Of a stretch of 64,000 nt of DNA, positions 27,397 to 35,630 are shown one piece after another; within the stretch, counting starts at the first letter, position 1, and each line of letters begins with the position of its first letter. The DNA is from JANQMY01 sp965227095 (lineage in GTDB: Bacteria; Pseudomonadota; Alphaproteobacteria; JANQMY01). Location: NCBI GenBank assembly GCA_965227095.1, contig CBDDFL010000003.1:97405-161404 (forward strand). The letters are read 5' to 3'. Both the position numbers and the translations under genes were made by a program. Under the pieces are notes generated by a model. That model was not told where the DNA came from. It did not search any database and saw only the letters and a program-made list of their open reading frames with translations.

Positions 27397-27425
27397 GTTG
27401 CGCATTTAATGTTACGCTAAAACTA

Positions 27426-27441
27426 TTATACAAACGTATAA
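27426..27441. promoter_or_regulatory. Second copy of the TATACAAAYGTATA operator
   Basis: Inverted repeat TTATAC-AAAC-GTATAA lies 65 bases downstream of the flotillin stop. Its 14-base core differs from the site upstream of the operon (23676-23689) at a single spacer position. Two sites bracketing the cassette could allow looping, or the second could control the following TetR gene; both are inference. Confidence 0.5.
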
Positions 27442-27610
27442 TCATACACACCCCACCAAAGAGTGTCCGACCGCCATTCGTTTACAACCAATCACATAAA
27501 CGAATGAGCAATAAACCACATCACTCTTTTCCAACGTCTGTTGGCGGCTCTATCATCGGCGAGGCCCCCGAGTATTTTCGTGTTACCGGCTCACGGAAGA
27601 AAATAATAGA

Positions 27611-27646
27611 TAGACTCAAGTCCATTTTTTATTAGACTTGTGTCTA
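27611..27646. promoter_or_regulatory. Twin operator of the TetR-family gene
   Basis: TAGACTCAAGTCCA (27611-27624) and, in the opposite orientation, TAGACACAAGTCTA (complement of 27633-27646) agree at 12 of 14 positions. The second is itself a TAGAC-N4-GTCTA palindrome. Centres are 22 bases apart (two helical turns) and the site ends three bases before the TetR start codon, the classic layout for autorepression. Confidence 0.6.
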
Positions 27647-27649
27647 CAA

Positions 27650-28345
27650 ATGGGGAAAAGACAACAAAATAAAGCCGACCTACGTGCTCGCATTCTGGAG
27701 GCAGCCCGCGAATTGTTCACGCTGCACGGCGCCGAAGACGTCACCATAGCCGAGGTCGCGACACACGCCGGTGTTGCGCGAGCAACGGTATTCAACCAGT
27801 TTGGCTCAAAACACGCGCTCATGCATGGCGTCACCGAAGGGGTATGGGCAAATTACAGTATCCGTTTGGACCAAGCGTTAGCCGACCGCACGACGCCGAC
27901 ACCGTTCCTCATACGTGGGTTGTTCGTGAGTATTGGTGAGGAAATTGAAGGCAGCCGGCATTTTTACCGGTCAGTATTCCGCGAGATGTTCAAACTTTCG
28001 CTGGGCTTGGAAGAAGGTGGATCGGCGCAACGGTCACGCCAAGCAGCGAAAGACAGCTTGTTTCAGTTAATTGCCCGTGGGCAAAACCGCGGAGATCTTT
28101 CGTGCGATCATCAGCCGGAAGATCTGATCACCGCAATTAGAAGCCTGATCGACGGCACGATTTCTCATTGGCTATATGATGACTGTTCCGAACCGCTCAG
28201 TGAGCGGATGATCCGTAGCGCGGATATTTTTCTGAACTCAGTGGTCACGTCGGATACATCGACATTTGTAAACCAGTGCGCTGCAAACCCTGGCACCCCC
28301 TTCGCAAAATCATCATTTGAAAAAGCTATCGATAGAAAGTCTTAA
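27650..28345 (+). CDS. TetR/AcrR family transcriptional regulator
   Basis: Repressor-type protein of about 231 residues. The N-terminal helix-turn-helix reads ILEAARELFTLHGAEDVTIAEVATHAGVARATVFNQFGSKHALM (in part). The C-terminal ligand domain is divergent, so the effector cannot be named. ATG 27650 gives MGKRQQNKADLRARILEAA; a TTG four codons earlier would lie inside the twin operator. The only close downstream gene on the same strand is the SLOG-type protein, 109 bases away. Confidence 0.87.
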   Translation: MGKRQQNKADLRARILEAARELFTLHGAEDVTIAEVATHAGVARATVFNQFGSKHALMHGVTEGVWANYSIRLDQALADRTTPTPFLIRGLFVSIGEEIEGSRHFYRSVFREMFKLSLGLEEGGSAQRSRQAAKDSLFQLIARGQNRGDLSCDHQPEDLITAIRSLIDGTISHWLYDDCSEPLSERMIRSADIFLNSVVTSDTSTFVNQCAANPGTPFAKSSFEKAIDRKS

Positions 28346-28454
28346 AAAGGATCATCGGCAACGGTCAACGATAGAGTCGCATGCCAAAGACACCTCGCGA
28401 AGGTGTAGCCAAGTTCTTGTTTTCGTATCGTCATTACTAAGATTACCCCCACCC

Positions 28455-28943
28455 ATGACAGAACAGCTTACTAAAATCATCTCAGGTGGACAGACCGGCG
28501 TAGACCAAGCCGCCCTTTGGGCGGCCCATTTGTGCGGTCTAGATATTGGGGGGTGGTGCCCCCCAGGGCGGGTGTGTGAAGACGGAGAAATACCGGCGCA
28601 TCTTGAGCTTGCGGAGACACCACAAGACCGCAGCGTATTGACGCCTGATGTTCCCAGATCAATGCGTACCGAATGGAACGTCAGGGACAGCGACGCCACG
28701 TTGATCCTGTATCTTGTTTTACCGATTGACCCAGGCACAAAAGCAACGCGCACTTTCTGCCACCGCTACGACCGGCCTCTTTTGGAAGTATCTTTGTTGG
28801 ACCAAAGCTCCTTGGAAGGGGTTCGCCATTGGCTGACAGAGCATCGGATCAAAGTCCTAAATGTCGGTGGCCCAAGCAAACAAATGCAACCTGGCATAGA
28901 CGAGGCATCGTTTGATTTCTTAACCAAACTCTTTGCGCCCTGA
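28455..28943 (+). CDS. SLOG-superfamily putative molybdenum carrier protein
   Basis: Protein of 162 residues of the family annotated as molybdenum cofactor carrier (related to YpsA and LOG proteins). The nucleotide-type motif IISGGQTGVDQAALWAA is at the N-terminus, followed by GWCPPGRVCEDGEIP and the C-terminal LNVGGPSKQMQPGI. The start at 28455 removes a 46-residue unrelated leader that overlaps the TetR stop. No molybdenum-enzyme genes are nearby, so the name is only a family label; a nucleotide-sugar or ADP-ribose-type ligand is equally possible. Confidence 0.8.
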   Translation: MTEQLTKIISGGQTGVDQAALWAAHLCGLDIGGWCPPGRVCEDGEIPAHLELAETPQDRSVLTPDVPRSMRTEWNVRDSDATLILYLVLPIDPGTKATRTFCHRYDRPLLEVSLLDQSSLEGVRHWLTEHRIKVLNVGGPSKQMQPGIDEASFDFLTKLFAP

Positions 28944-29141
28944 CAATCGCTGGTTCGTCTGCGTGTTCAGTCGAATTAATCGAAAATTCTGAGCAATCAT
29001 CCAACCAAATCGAATTGTTTGTCGCGTTAGTGTTTTTGGCTGCGTCAGATCGATGCGTTTTTCAAGCTTGCAGACCCACGCCCCATCCGTTAAACGGGCA
29101 TTCTTCCTGCGAGTGAATCGCATCCTAACCGAGTACTGCGT

Positions 29142-30185
29142 ATGACGGCCCCCTCTTCCGAAAACCAATCCGCCGCTTCTCAAGCCCGAGGCTGGGCACA
29201 ATTACTGGCTCGTTATAAACGGCCTGACAATGCTCGCGGCTGGTTTGAGATGGCCGTAACCGTATTGCCCTTTTTGGCACTATGGTTTTTGGCATGGGAA
29301 GCGATCGCATGGGGCTATTGGCCCCTCTCTTTCATACCCTCTCTCATTGCCGCAACCTTTCTAGTGCGCATGTTCATGATCCAACATGATTGCGGACATG
29401 GATCCTTTTTCAGCAACAAGAAGGTTAACGATTGGGTTGGGCGAGTTATTGGTGTACTGACCTTAACGCCTTATGACGCTTGGCGGCGCAACCACGCCAT
29501 TCATCATGCCACCACCGGAAACCTTGAAAAACGCGGCATCGGGGACATCGCGACCCTTACAATTGCCGAATACAACGCCTTGCCATTTTGGAAACGCGTT
29601 GGTTACCGCCTGTATCGTAATCCACTCGTGTTGTTCGTGTTTGGATCGGCGTATCTCTTTGTCTTGCGTCATCGCCTCCCGCTTGGCATGTCACTGAAAG
29701 ACAAAATGGAATGGGTAAGCCCCATGGCCACGAATTTGGCGATCGCCGCGGTCGTCACCTTTATGATGTGGCTCGTGGGCATTGGGCCGTTTTTGATGGT
29801 GCAGATACCCATTACGCTGCTTGCCGCTTCTATTGGCGTTTGGTTGTTCTATGTCCAACACCAATTCGACGGCACATTTTGGGCGCCGGCCACAGAATGG
29901 AATCCACATGAAGCGGCCGTCCAAGGCAGCTCTCACTACGATCTACCAATGGTGTTGCGGTGGATGACGGGCAATATCGGCGTCCACCATGTGCACCACC
30001 TGTCGAGCCGTATCCCTTTCTACCGTTTGCGACAGGTGTTGCGCGATCATCCAGAATTGAACAATGTGAACCGTTTGACCTTATGGCAAAGCCTGCGCTG
30101 CATCCCCTTGGCCTTGTGGGACGAGAACCGGCAACGTCTGGTGTCGTTCGGCACCGCCAAGCGCACCTCACACGTCAAAAACTAG
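29142..30185 (+). CDS. Membrane fatty acid desaturase
   Basis: Integral-membrane diiron desaturase of 347 residues. Three His boxes are intact: HDCGHGSFF (about residue 84), RNHAIHHATTGN (about 121) and HVHHLSSRIP (about 285). Four to six membrane segments surround them. The family adds double bonds to lipid acyl chains, usually delta-9 or delta-12, with electrons from ferredoxin or a b5-like donor; position specificity is not readable. No electron donor gene is adjacent. The stop overlaps the convergent CMD gene by four bases. Confidence 0.9.
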   Translation: MTAPSSENQSAASQARGWAQLLARYKRPDNARGWFEMAVTVLPFLALWFLAWEAIAWGYWPLSFIPSLIAATFLVRMFMIQHDCGHGSFFSNKKVNDWVGRVIGVLTLTPYDAWRRNHAIHHATTGNLEKRGIGDIATLTIAEYNALPFWKRVGYRLYRNPLVLFVFGSAYLFVLRHRLPLGMSLKDKMEWVSPMATNLAIAAVVTFMMWLVGIGPFLMVQIPITLLAASIGVWLFYVQHQFDGTFWAPATEWNPHEAAVQGSSHYDLPMVLRWMTGNIGVHHVHHLSSRIPFYRLRQVLRDHPELNNVNRLTLWQSLRCIPLALWDENRQRLVSFGTAKRTSHVKN

Positions 30186-30727
30186 ACTGGAAAACGGGCG
30201 CCGAAATCTTCTAGCTCTACGCGCGCCGCATTGGCGACAAAACTTACCGTGTGATACGTACCGGCAAGCGCCAAAATTTCAAGCTGCTGCTCTTTTGTCC
30301 AATTGCTCTGAAATTTTGGAAGGGTCGCTTCTGAGATCGTACCCGTCGCACATAACTCGTCAATTGCTTTGACCAACAACGCCTCTTCAGCATCCCAGCA
30401 GGGCGCCGTGTCATCGTGCAGATAGGTGGCGGCCACCTGCTCTTCTGATAGTTTCACATGGGCACTGAACGCGGTCACATGCACCCCCCATTCGTATTCG
30501 CATTTGTTGTTCGCCGTAACACGCAAAATGACGATTTCCCGCTGGCGCATGGGTAACGGGCTGTCGGCATCCAGCAAATTGGGCACCGCTTTTGTGAGAA
30601 ATCTCAGACTGTTTGCAAATGTCCGAAACAGCTTCAGGAGATAGCCGTCAACAGTCGGGTATTTCCCAAGAATGGCCGCAATGTCTGACGAATAGGGTTC
30701 CGAGATTGGTTTTAGAATATTGGTCAT
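30182..30727 (-). CDS. Carboxymuconolactone decarboxylase (AhpD-like) family protein
   Basis: Cytosolic all-alpha protein of 181 residues. The core motif PMRQREIVILRVTANNKCEYEWGVH is the CMD/AhpD signature, but only the first Cys of the usual CxxC is present, with His kept three residues on. A peroxidase-like CxxC redox role is thus unlikely; similar single-Cys proteins are often annotated as decarboxylase-like. It is divergent from an HxlR regulator, with two shared palindromes between them, and is probably that regulator's target. Confidence 0.82.
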   Translation of the reverse strand: MTNILKPISEPYSSDIAAILGKYPTVDGYLLKLFRTFANSLRFLTKAVPNLLDADSPLPMRQREIVILRVTANNKCEYEWGVHVTAFSAHVKLSEEQVAATYLHDDTAPCWDAEEALLVKAIDELCATGTISEATLPKFQSNWTKEQQLEILALAGTYHTVSFVANAARVELEDFGARFPV

Positions 30728-30739
30728 ACCGCCTCATCG

Positions 30740-30784
30740 TGCTACTGTTTATGTAGCACATAGATATGCTACATTTTCTGTAGC
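30740..30784. promoter_or_regulatory. Two GCTAC-N7-GTAGC operators between the CMD and HxlR genes
   Basis: GCTACTGTTTATGTAGC (30741-30757, extendable by one base on each side) and GCTACATTTTCTGTAGC (30768-30784) share arms and spacer length and start 27 bases apart. They fill most of the 76-base divergent spacer. Binding by the HxlR protein, controlling both directions, is inferred from position and symmetry. Confidence 0.65.
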
Positions 30785-30803
30785 GTCAAGGAAGGGATGG
30801 CAC

Positions 30804-31139
30804 ATGAGTAAAAAAGTCGGATTACCAGTCCGCGGGTCTACGACCGGCCGCCCTGTCATGGTGCTGTTCGACGTGCTTGGTCAACGTTGGACCATGCGCA
30901 TATTGTGGGAATTGCGTGATGGTCCGCTCACCTTTCGCGCGCTGCAGGATCAATGTGAACAGGTGTCGCCCACTTTGCTCAATGGCCGGCTAAAGGACCT
31001 GCGTGACCTGTGTCTGGTGGACCAGGGCAATGACGGATATGTGCTGACCAAATGGGGGGCTGAGTTGGGGAAACAGCTTGCGCGCCTCGATCAATGGTCT
31101 GAAAAATGGGCGGCGGAATTGCCGATGACGAGAGAATAG
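30804..31139 (+). CDS. HxlR family transcriptional regulator
   Basis: Winged-helix regulator of 111 residues: PVMVLFDVLGQRWTMRILWELRDGPLTFRALQ and SPTLLNGRLKDLRDLCLV are hallmark HxlR segments. The single-Cys sensing residue often seen near the N-terminus is not present. ATG 30804 follows GAAGGGA at a good distance. Divergent from the CMD-family gene and 13 bases before grpB on the same strand. HxlR proteins often answer to electrophiles or redox stress. Confidence 0.9.
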   Translation: MSKKVGLPVRGSTTGRPVMVLFDVLGQRWTMRILWELRDGPLTFRALQDQCEQVSPTLLNGRLKDLRDLCLVDQGNDGYVLTKWGAELGKQLARLDQWSEKWAAELPMTRE

Positions 31140-31152
31140 GAACGCGTCGTAC

Positions 31153-31686
31153 ATGGCAGACGACATTCAGATATCCGATTATGACCCGGTTTGGCCCAGT
31201 ATGTTTGAAGCGGAAAAAAAACGTCTGGAAGAAGCATTGCCATCAAACCAAGTCCTGGACATCGAACATTTCGGCAGCACGGCGATCCCTAACCTGCCGG
31301 CCAAACCAATCATCGACATTTTGATCGCCGTCCAAGATGTGGCGTCCGCACGCGAACGCTTCGTGCCGTTATTGGCGGATCTTGACTATGTATTCTGGGC
31401 AGATAATCCGAAGACGGACCGTTTGTTCTTCGTAAAAGGTATGCCGCCTTATGGCGAGCGTCGTACGCATCATGTGCATGTGTGTGAACGCCCAAGCGAA
31501 CAATGGACTCGATTGTTGTTTCGCGATTACCTGCGCACACACCCCGACCTCGCGCAGGAATATGCCAAGCTTAAACGAGACCTAGCGCAAGCACACCAAC
31601 ACGACCGCGAGGCGTATACGGATTCTAAGGGAAATTTCGTCGATAGCGTCATGGCGCGCGCAATCGCGGAGAAGAATAGAGCCTAG
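31153..31686 (+). CDS. GrpB family protein (UPF0157)
   Basis: Nucleotidyltransferase-fold protein of 177 residues with SDYDPVWPSMFEAEKKRL, IEHFGSTAIPNLPAKPIIDILIAV and HHVHVCE, all typical of GrpB. Some relatives are fused to dephospho-CoA kinase; activity is not established. It may be cotranscribed with the HxlR gene. Confidence 0.9.
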   Translation: MADDIQISDYDPVWPSMFEAEKKRLEEALPSNQVLDIEHFGSTAIPNLPAKPIIDILIAVQDVASARERFVPLLADLDYVFWADNPKTDRLFFVKGMPPYGERRTHHVHVCERPSEQWTRLLFRDYLRTHPDLAQEYAKLKRDLAQAHQHDREAYTDSKGNFVDSVMARAIAEKNRA

Positions 31687-32450
31687 GCTTCCGCGACGGC
31701 GCGTGTAATCTTTTCCTCTTCGGCCAGAATGTCAGCAATCAACCGCCACGCCACCGGGCTTACACCGATACCGATATGAGTGGTGTTAATCGCGACATTT
31801 CGAGCTTGGGGATTGTAGACATCCACCGAAGCCTGCCAGGCGACAATACCGTCAGACTTACTGTAAACCGACGTCACCGGCTGATTGAGCCCCAGTTTGT
31901 TGCGCTCATGAACTTCCTGGTCGATCCAATCGAGGTCAACACCTTTCTGGAACGCATAGAAATCACCAAGTGCGGTATATTTCGGTCCGCCAACAATTGG
32001 TGTCGCCAACGTTATGACTTCGGCCACGCAAGAGTCCCATTGACGGGCAACTTCACGAGCAATGACACCGCCCAGGCTCCACCCGATGAGTGTGATTTTT
32101 TCTCCGTCCAATTCGGTGTGTAATTCCTGGATGCGTGCGCCGAACAGGCCGATGTCTTCTTCCACATCGCCATTGTTACTGCCAAGCCCCCAGGGATAGA
32201 CCGTGTAACCCAAAAATCTCAAAAATTGCACCAGGGGCAGAAGGGACAACTCACCCGCTAGATATCCCGGCGCTAGGGCAATTGCCCGCCCATCACCACG
32301 AGGGGCATTTGCCAACTGCGATAGGCGTAAAAGAAACTTTGGTCCCTCGAGTGGCGTTCGAAACTCGCGCAAAGTGCCTAAGAGACCCGGACGTTCTATA
32401 TAGGCTGGCCGTGTTGCACTCATCCCGTTTAACTCCGTTATTCGACTCAC
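31683..32450 (-). CDS. Alpha/beta hydrolase (lipase-like)
   Basis: Protein of about 255 residues with the nucleophile elbow GWSLGG, preceded by an N-terminal strand AIALAPGYLAGELSL and a likely acid/His pair in YSKSDGIVAW and NTTHIGIG. No signal peptide is visible, so an intracellular esterase or lipase is likely. A Met at residue 10 (32423) is an alternative start. It overlaps the grpB stop by four bases, convergent. Confidence 0.82.
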   Translation of the reverse strand: MSRITELNGMSATRPAYIERPGLLGTLREFRTPLEGPKFLLRLSQLANAPRGDGRAIALAPGYLAGELSLLPLVQFLRFLGYTVYPWGLGSNNGDVEEDIGLFGARIQELHTELDGEKITLIGWSLGGVIAREVARQWDSCVAEVITLATPIVGGPKYTALGDFYAFQKGVDLDWIDQEVHERNKLGLNQPVTSVYSKSDGIVAWQASVDVYNPQARNVAINTTHIGIGVSPVAWRLIADILAEEEKITRAVAEA

Positions 32451-32662
32451 GTATCTGTACGGATCAAAAGCGTCAAAAGATCAATACAACCCAAAAAAAA
32501 CAAAATTTGCCATGACGAGGATAAAGTTCATTAGGAATTTGGGGTAATCTTATTTTCGGTAAGCCGCGAGTTTGCCGATCCATATCAACGATCTGTGAGC
32601 GGTTTCACCTTTGTGTTCTGAGTTGCGTCATTGAGCATGTCATACTTATAGGAGCACACCCC

Positions 32663-32989
32663 TTGCCCACAGAACGGCGACTTCTCACATTCGTCAATGA
32701 AGAGTTGAGCGATGCCATCCACGCCTACGCCAAGCAAGAATGCACGGAGATGCCGACAGGTCGGCTGGTCAAACTGACCGTCTTGGACGACGGCGATTAC
32801 GCGTTCAAGGCCACATTCGTGGATGATGCGAGTGACACGCGGGCGAGCATCCATTTAACGATGTTTTTCGTGACCGAAGCGCTCATCTATTTATGCATCG
32901 AGCGTAAAATACCCATCCCTCGGAGAGGCATCAAAAAAACGGAAAAATTTGGCGACGGCGTGGGTTTAGAGATCTTGGTTCCCGACTAA
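32663..32989 (+). CDS. Hypothetical protein, 108 residues
   Basis: Small soluble protein starting at a TTG with AGGAG about eight bases upstream. Sequence reads as an alpha/beta protein (LLTFVNEELSDAIHAYAKQEC, then LVKLTVLDDGDYAFKATFVDD), with no motif I recognise. Codon usage looks like the neighbours. It stands alone between the hydrolase gene and the P450 gene. Confidence 0.6.
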   Translation: MPTERRLLTFVNEELSDAIHAYAKQECTEMPTGRLVKLTVLDDGDYAFKATFVDDASDTRASIHLTMFFVTEALIYLCIERKIPIPRRGIKKTEKFGDGVGLEILVPD

Positions 32990-33146
32990 TCGGTCGAAAT
33001 CGGGATCTTGGCGTGCGGAACTGCATATTTGCGCAACAGAATCAACAAAATTGCATCATTCTATAGAGATTGGATGGATCAGCATTTAGTATACTTACCA
33101 AAAGAAAATAGCCGTCTTGACGACGTGGAGAGGAATGAGGGCCAAA

Positions 33147-34418
33147 ATGAACATTTCCCCGAACACCAAACAGATGGATGCGCGCGCCGCCGCTTATGCA
33201 GAACCGCTGGAAACCTTAGATCCAGCGCAGCCCGAACTGTTCCAGCAGGATATTATGTGGCCCTATTTTGAGCGCCTGCGCAAAGAAGATCCGGTGCATT
33301 TCACCCCGGACAGCCTGTATGGCCCTTATTGGAGCATCACGAAGTTCAATGACATTGTGGCGGTCGATACGGACCACAAGACATTTTCCTCGGAACCGCG
33401 CATCACAATGCTGCCGAAGGATTTTGTCCAACGCGAAGACGACATGCGCACCGGTGGCATGTTCATCGCGATGGATCCGCCCAAACACGACGTTCAACGC
33501 CTGACCGTCAGCCCGGCTGTCTCTCCGGCCAACTTGAAAATCATGGAGCCGCTTATTCGGGAACGCGCCGCCGGTATTTTGGACGGCCTGCCCATCGGGG
33601 AAGAATTCGACTGGGTTGATCTGGTGTCGAAGGAACTGACCGGCATGACTCTCGCCACCTTGTTCGGCATGCCCCAGGAAGACCGGCGCAAACTTTTGTT
33701 CTGGTCGGACGTGGTGACGGCCACGCCTGGACAGGGCCTGGTGGAAACCGAAGAAGAAAAACATTTGCACTTTATGGAATATGGCGCCTACTTCATCGAT
33801 TTGTGGAACAAGCGGGTTAACGCGGACCCCACCGGCGACCTTATCTCCATGCTGGCGCATGGCGAAGCCACCCGTGGCATGGACCAAGGGGAATATCTGG
33901 GCAATGTGGTGCTGCTGACTGTTGGCGGCAACGACACCACGCGCAACACCATTACCGGTTCGGTTCTCGCGCTTAATCAGAACCCGGATCAATACGACAA
34001 GCTGCGGAAAAACCCGGACCTGATCCCGTCCATGGTATCGGAAACCATTCGCTGGCAAACGCCATTGGCGTATATGGCGCGCCGCGCCACCCGCGACGTG
34101 GATTTCCAAGGCAAGAAAATCCGCGAAGGCGACAAAGTGGCCATGTGGTATGTGTCCGGCAACCGCGACGAAGACGTGATCGAAAATCCCAATGACTACA
34201 TCATCGACCGGGAACGCCCACGTCACCATGTGTCCTTCGGCTTCGGCATTCACCGCTGCGTGGGCAACCGCTTGGCGGAATTGCAGCTCAAGATCATTTG
34301 GGAAGAGATCATGAAGCGCTTCCCGGACATTCAAGTGGTCGGTGAGCCCAAGCGCAACTACTCCACCTTCGTGAAGGGGTATGAGCGCTTGAACGTGGTG
34401 ATCCCAACGCGGAACTAG
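33147..34418 (+). CDS. Cytochrome P450, CYP153-type alkane/fatty acid omega-hydroxylase
   Basis: Soluble bacterial P450 of 423 residues. The I-helix motif GGNDTTRN, the ExxR of SETIRWQTPLAYM and the heme loop FGFGIHRCVGNRLAE with ligand Cys371 are intact. Similarity to CYP153A is strong and continuous as I recall that family: PVHFTPDSLYGPYWSITKFNDI, AMDPPKHDVQRLTVSP and SGNRDEDVIENP. CYP153 enzymes hydroxylate terminal carbons of medium-chain alkanes and fatty acids, common in marine hydrocarbon degraders. Ferredoxin and reductase genes usually found beside CYP153 are absent here. ATG 33147 has a spaced GAGG upstream; ATG 33135 is too close to its ribosome site. Confidence 0.9.
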   Translation: MNISPNTKQMDARAAAYAEPLETLDPAQPELFQQDIMWPYFERLRKEDPVHFTPDSLYGPYWSITKFNDIVAVDTDHKTFSSEPRITMLPKDFVQREDDMRTGGMFIAMDPPKHDVQRLTVSPAVSPANLKIMEPLIRERAAGILDGLPIGEEFDWVDLVSKELTGMTLATLFGMPQEDRRKLLFWSDVVTATPGQGLVETEEEKHLHFMEYGAYFIDLWNKRVNADPTGDLISMLAHGEATRGMDQGEYLGNVVLLTVGGNDTTRNTITGSVLALNQNPDQYDKLRKNPDLIPSMVSETIRWQTPLAYMARRATRDVDFQGKKIREGDKVAMWYVSGNRDEDVIENPNDYIIDRERPRHHVSFGFGIHRCVGNRLAELQLKIIWEEIMKRFPDIQVVGEPKRNYSTFVKGYERLNVVIPTRN

Positions 34419-34427
34419 GCCAGGTTT

Positions 34428-35552
34428 CTACTGTCGAAACGGCCAAGGGAAAAAGTTGAAGAAGCGTCTATTGATCGGCTCAGAAACCAGGCCGATCAAT
34501 TGTATGACGTATGCAATGCACCCCACTATCACTAGAGTGCTAACAGAAAAATCAGGCCACAGATTTAGCATATCCGTCGGTTCGTTAGCGAAATAACGCC
34601 CAAAAAAAGATCCGAAATCAAAACACACCTGCAGGACCACTCCACACACAAAGCCTCCCGCTAAAAAAAAAGAAATTCGCGCGCCCCATCCTTTGATCTC
34701 TGTACTGACGAGCGCGCCCCAGTTTGCTGTGAACCAGAGTCCGAACCCCAAAAGTGACATAAAGGAAGCCACAGCCAATGCTGGCGGTTCCTCAGCCCCA
34801 GGTTCCCCGAGTAGTGAAAACGCGCCCATAGTTGTGAAAAAGAAAGCAAACGCAAACAAGGAACCTAAAGCGGGCTTAAACGTTGCCATTGCCAGAATTC
34901 GTGGCCAGTCATTTCGCTCGCCATCTAATTCTTCGGCAGCTTCAACACTCCGACCCCGCTGGGTGTTGATCATTTTTAGAAGACCGCGCCGCCATTCCGG
35001 CCATAGGAAAAGCCCCACAATAGCCATCAACCATGAGCCGAACGGGCCCCACATCAGATAATGCCAGTACTTGGGCTTGATGACCAATGATGCGCGATCA
35101 TCGACAAATGAAATACGCAATCCCGTGAAGGTTTCTTCCACGTCTAGAATCGCCTCGTCAAGTTCGCACCCTCCAGGTTCTGTGCGTTCCCCTCGCGGAA
35201 CGTCTAGTTTAATCGGGCGACCCGACAAGTCGAGTTCATCAATAGCGCGCCGGCGTCCGACATCCACATAAAGGCGGTCCCCCGCTATCGCGATGCAATA
35301 CGTGCCGCCTCCCGACCCCACCGGAAAGTTCAGAACAAACTCACCGTTTGCCGTGTATTTCTGAATTCGGGCAGCGTGTATCAGCGCAACGAACAAATGC
35401 CCGTCCGGCGAAACGGCAACATCTTCAACTTGCGCAACGGGAAGTTCAATCTCAGCTGCTCGTTCTCCCAAGCTGCCGAACCAAAAAGGTAAGAAGAATC
35501 CTGCCGTGCCAACGACAACGAGAAATGCGGATACAATTCGGATGAAAAGCAA
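34428..35552 (-). CDS. Unknown membrane protein with propeller-like N-terminal half
   Basis: Protein of 374 residues that I do not recognise. An N-terminal membrane helix (about 1-22) is followed by roughly 110 residues that read like NHL/six-blade beta-propeller repeats (EDVAVSPDGHLFVALIHAARIQKYT and GTYCIAIAGDRLYVDV), too few for a full propeller. The C-terminal 220 residues hold about five hydrophobic segments. The topology suggests an exported sensor-like half tethered to a membrane domain. Convergent with CYP153. Confidence 0.75.
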   Translation of the reverse strand: MLFIRIVSAFLVVVGTAGFFLPFWFGSLGERAAEIELPVAQVEDVAVSPDGHLFVALIHAARIQKYTANGEFVLNFPVGSGGGTYCIAIAGDRLYVDVGRRRAIDELDLSGRPIKLDVPRGERTEPGGCELDEAILDVEETFTGLRISFVDDRASLVIKPKYWHYLMWGPFGSWLMAIVGLFLWPEWRRGLLKMINTQRGRSVEAAEELDGERNDWPRILAMATFKPALGSLFAFAFFFTTMGAFSLLGEPGAEEPPALAVASFMSLLGFGLWFTANWGALVSTEIKGWGARISFFLAGGFVCGVVLQVCFDFGSFFGRYFANEPTDMLNLWPDFSVSTLVIVGCIAYVIQLIGLVSEPINRRFFNFFPWPFRQ

Positions 35553-35630
35553 GCCTACCCCCTTTTAGACTGGCATTCCGGCAACTGAGTTACTTATGGC
35601 TGCAAGGGGCAGGAATTACAACACTTACAA

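Noticed and set aside
27457..27635. Small coding frame between the flotillin and TetR genes
   Set aside because: No ribosome site and it runs through the hairpin and both candidate operators; region is better explained as regulatory.
28317..28454. 46-residue leader of the SLOG protein overlapping TetR
   Set aside because: Not similar to family starts; the ATG at 28455 gives the conserved N-terminus.
33216..34334. 372-codon frame antisense to the P450 gene
   Set aside because: Shadow of the GC3-rich CYP153 gene; composition (His, Arg, Gln, Val) is that of reverse-frame translation.
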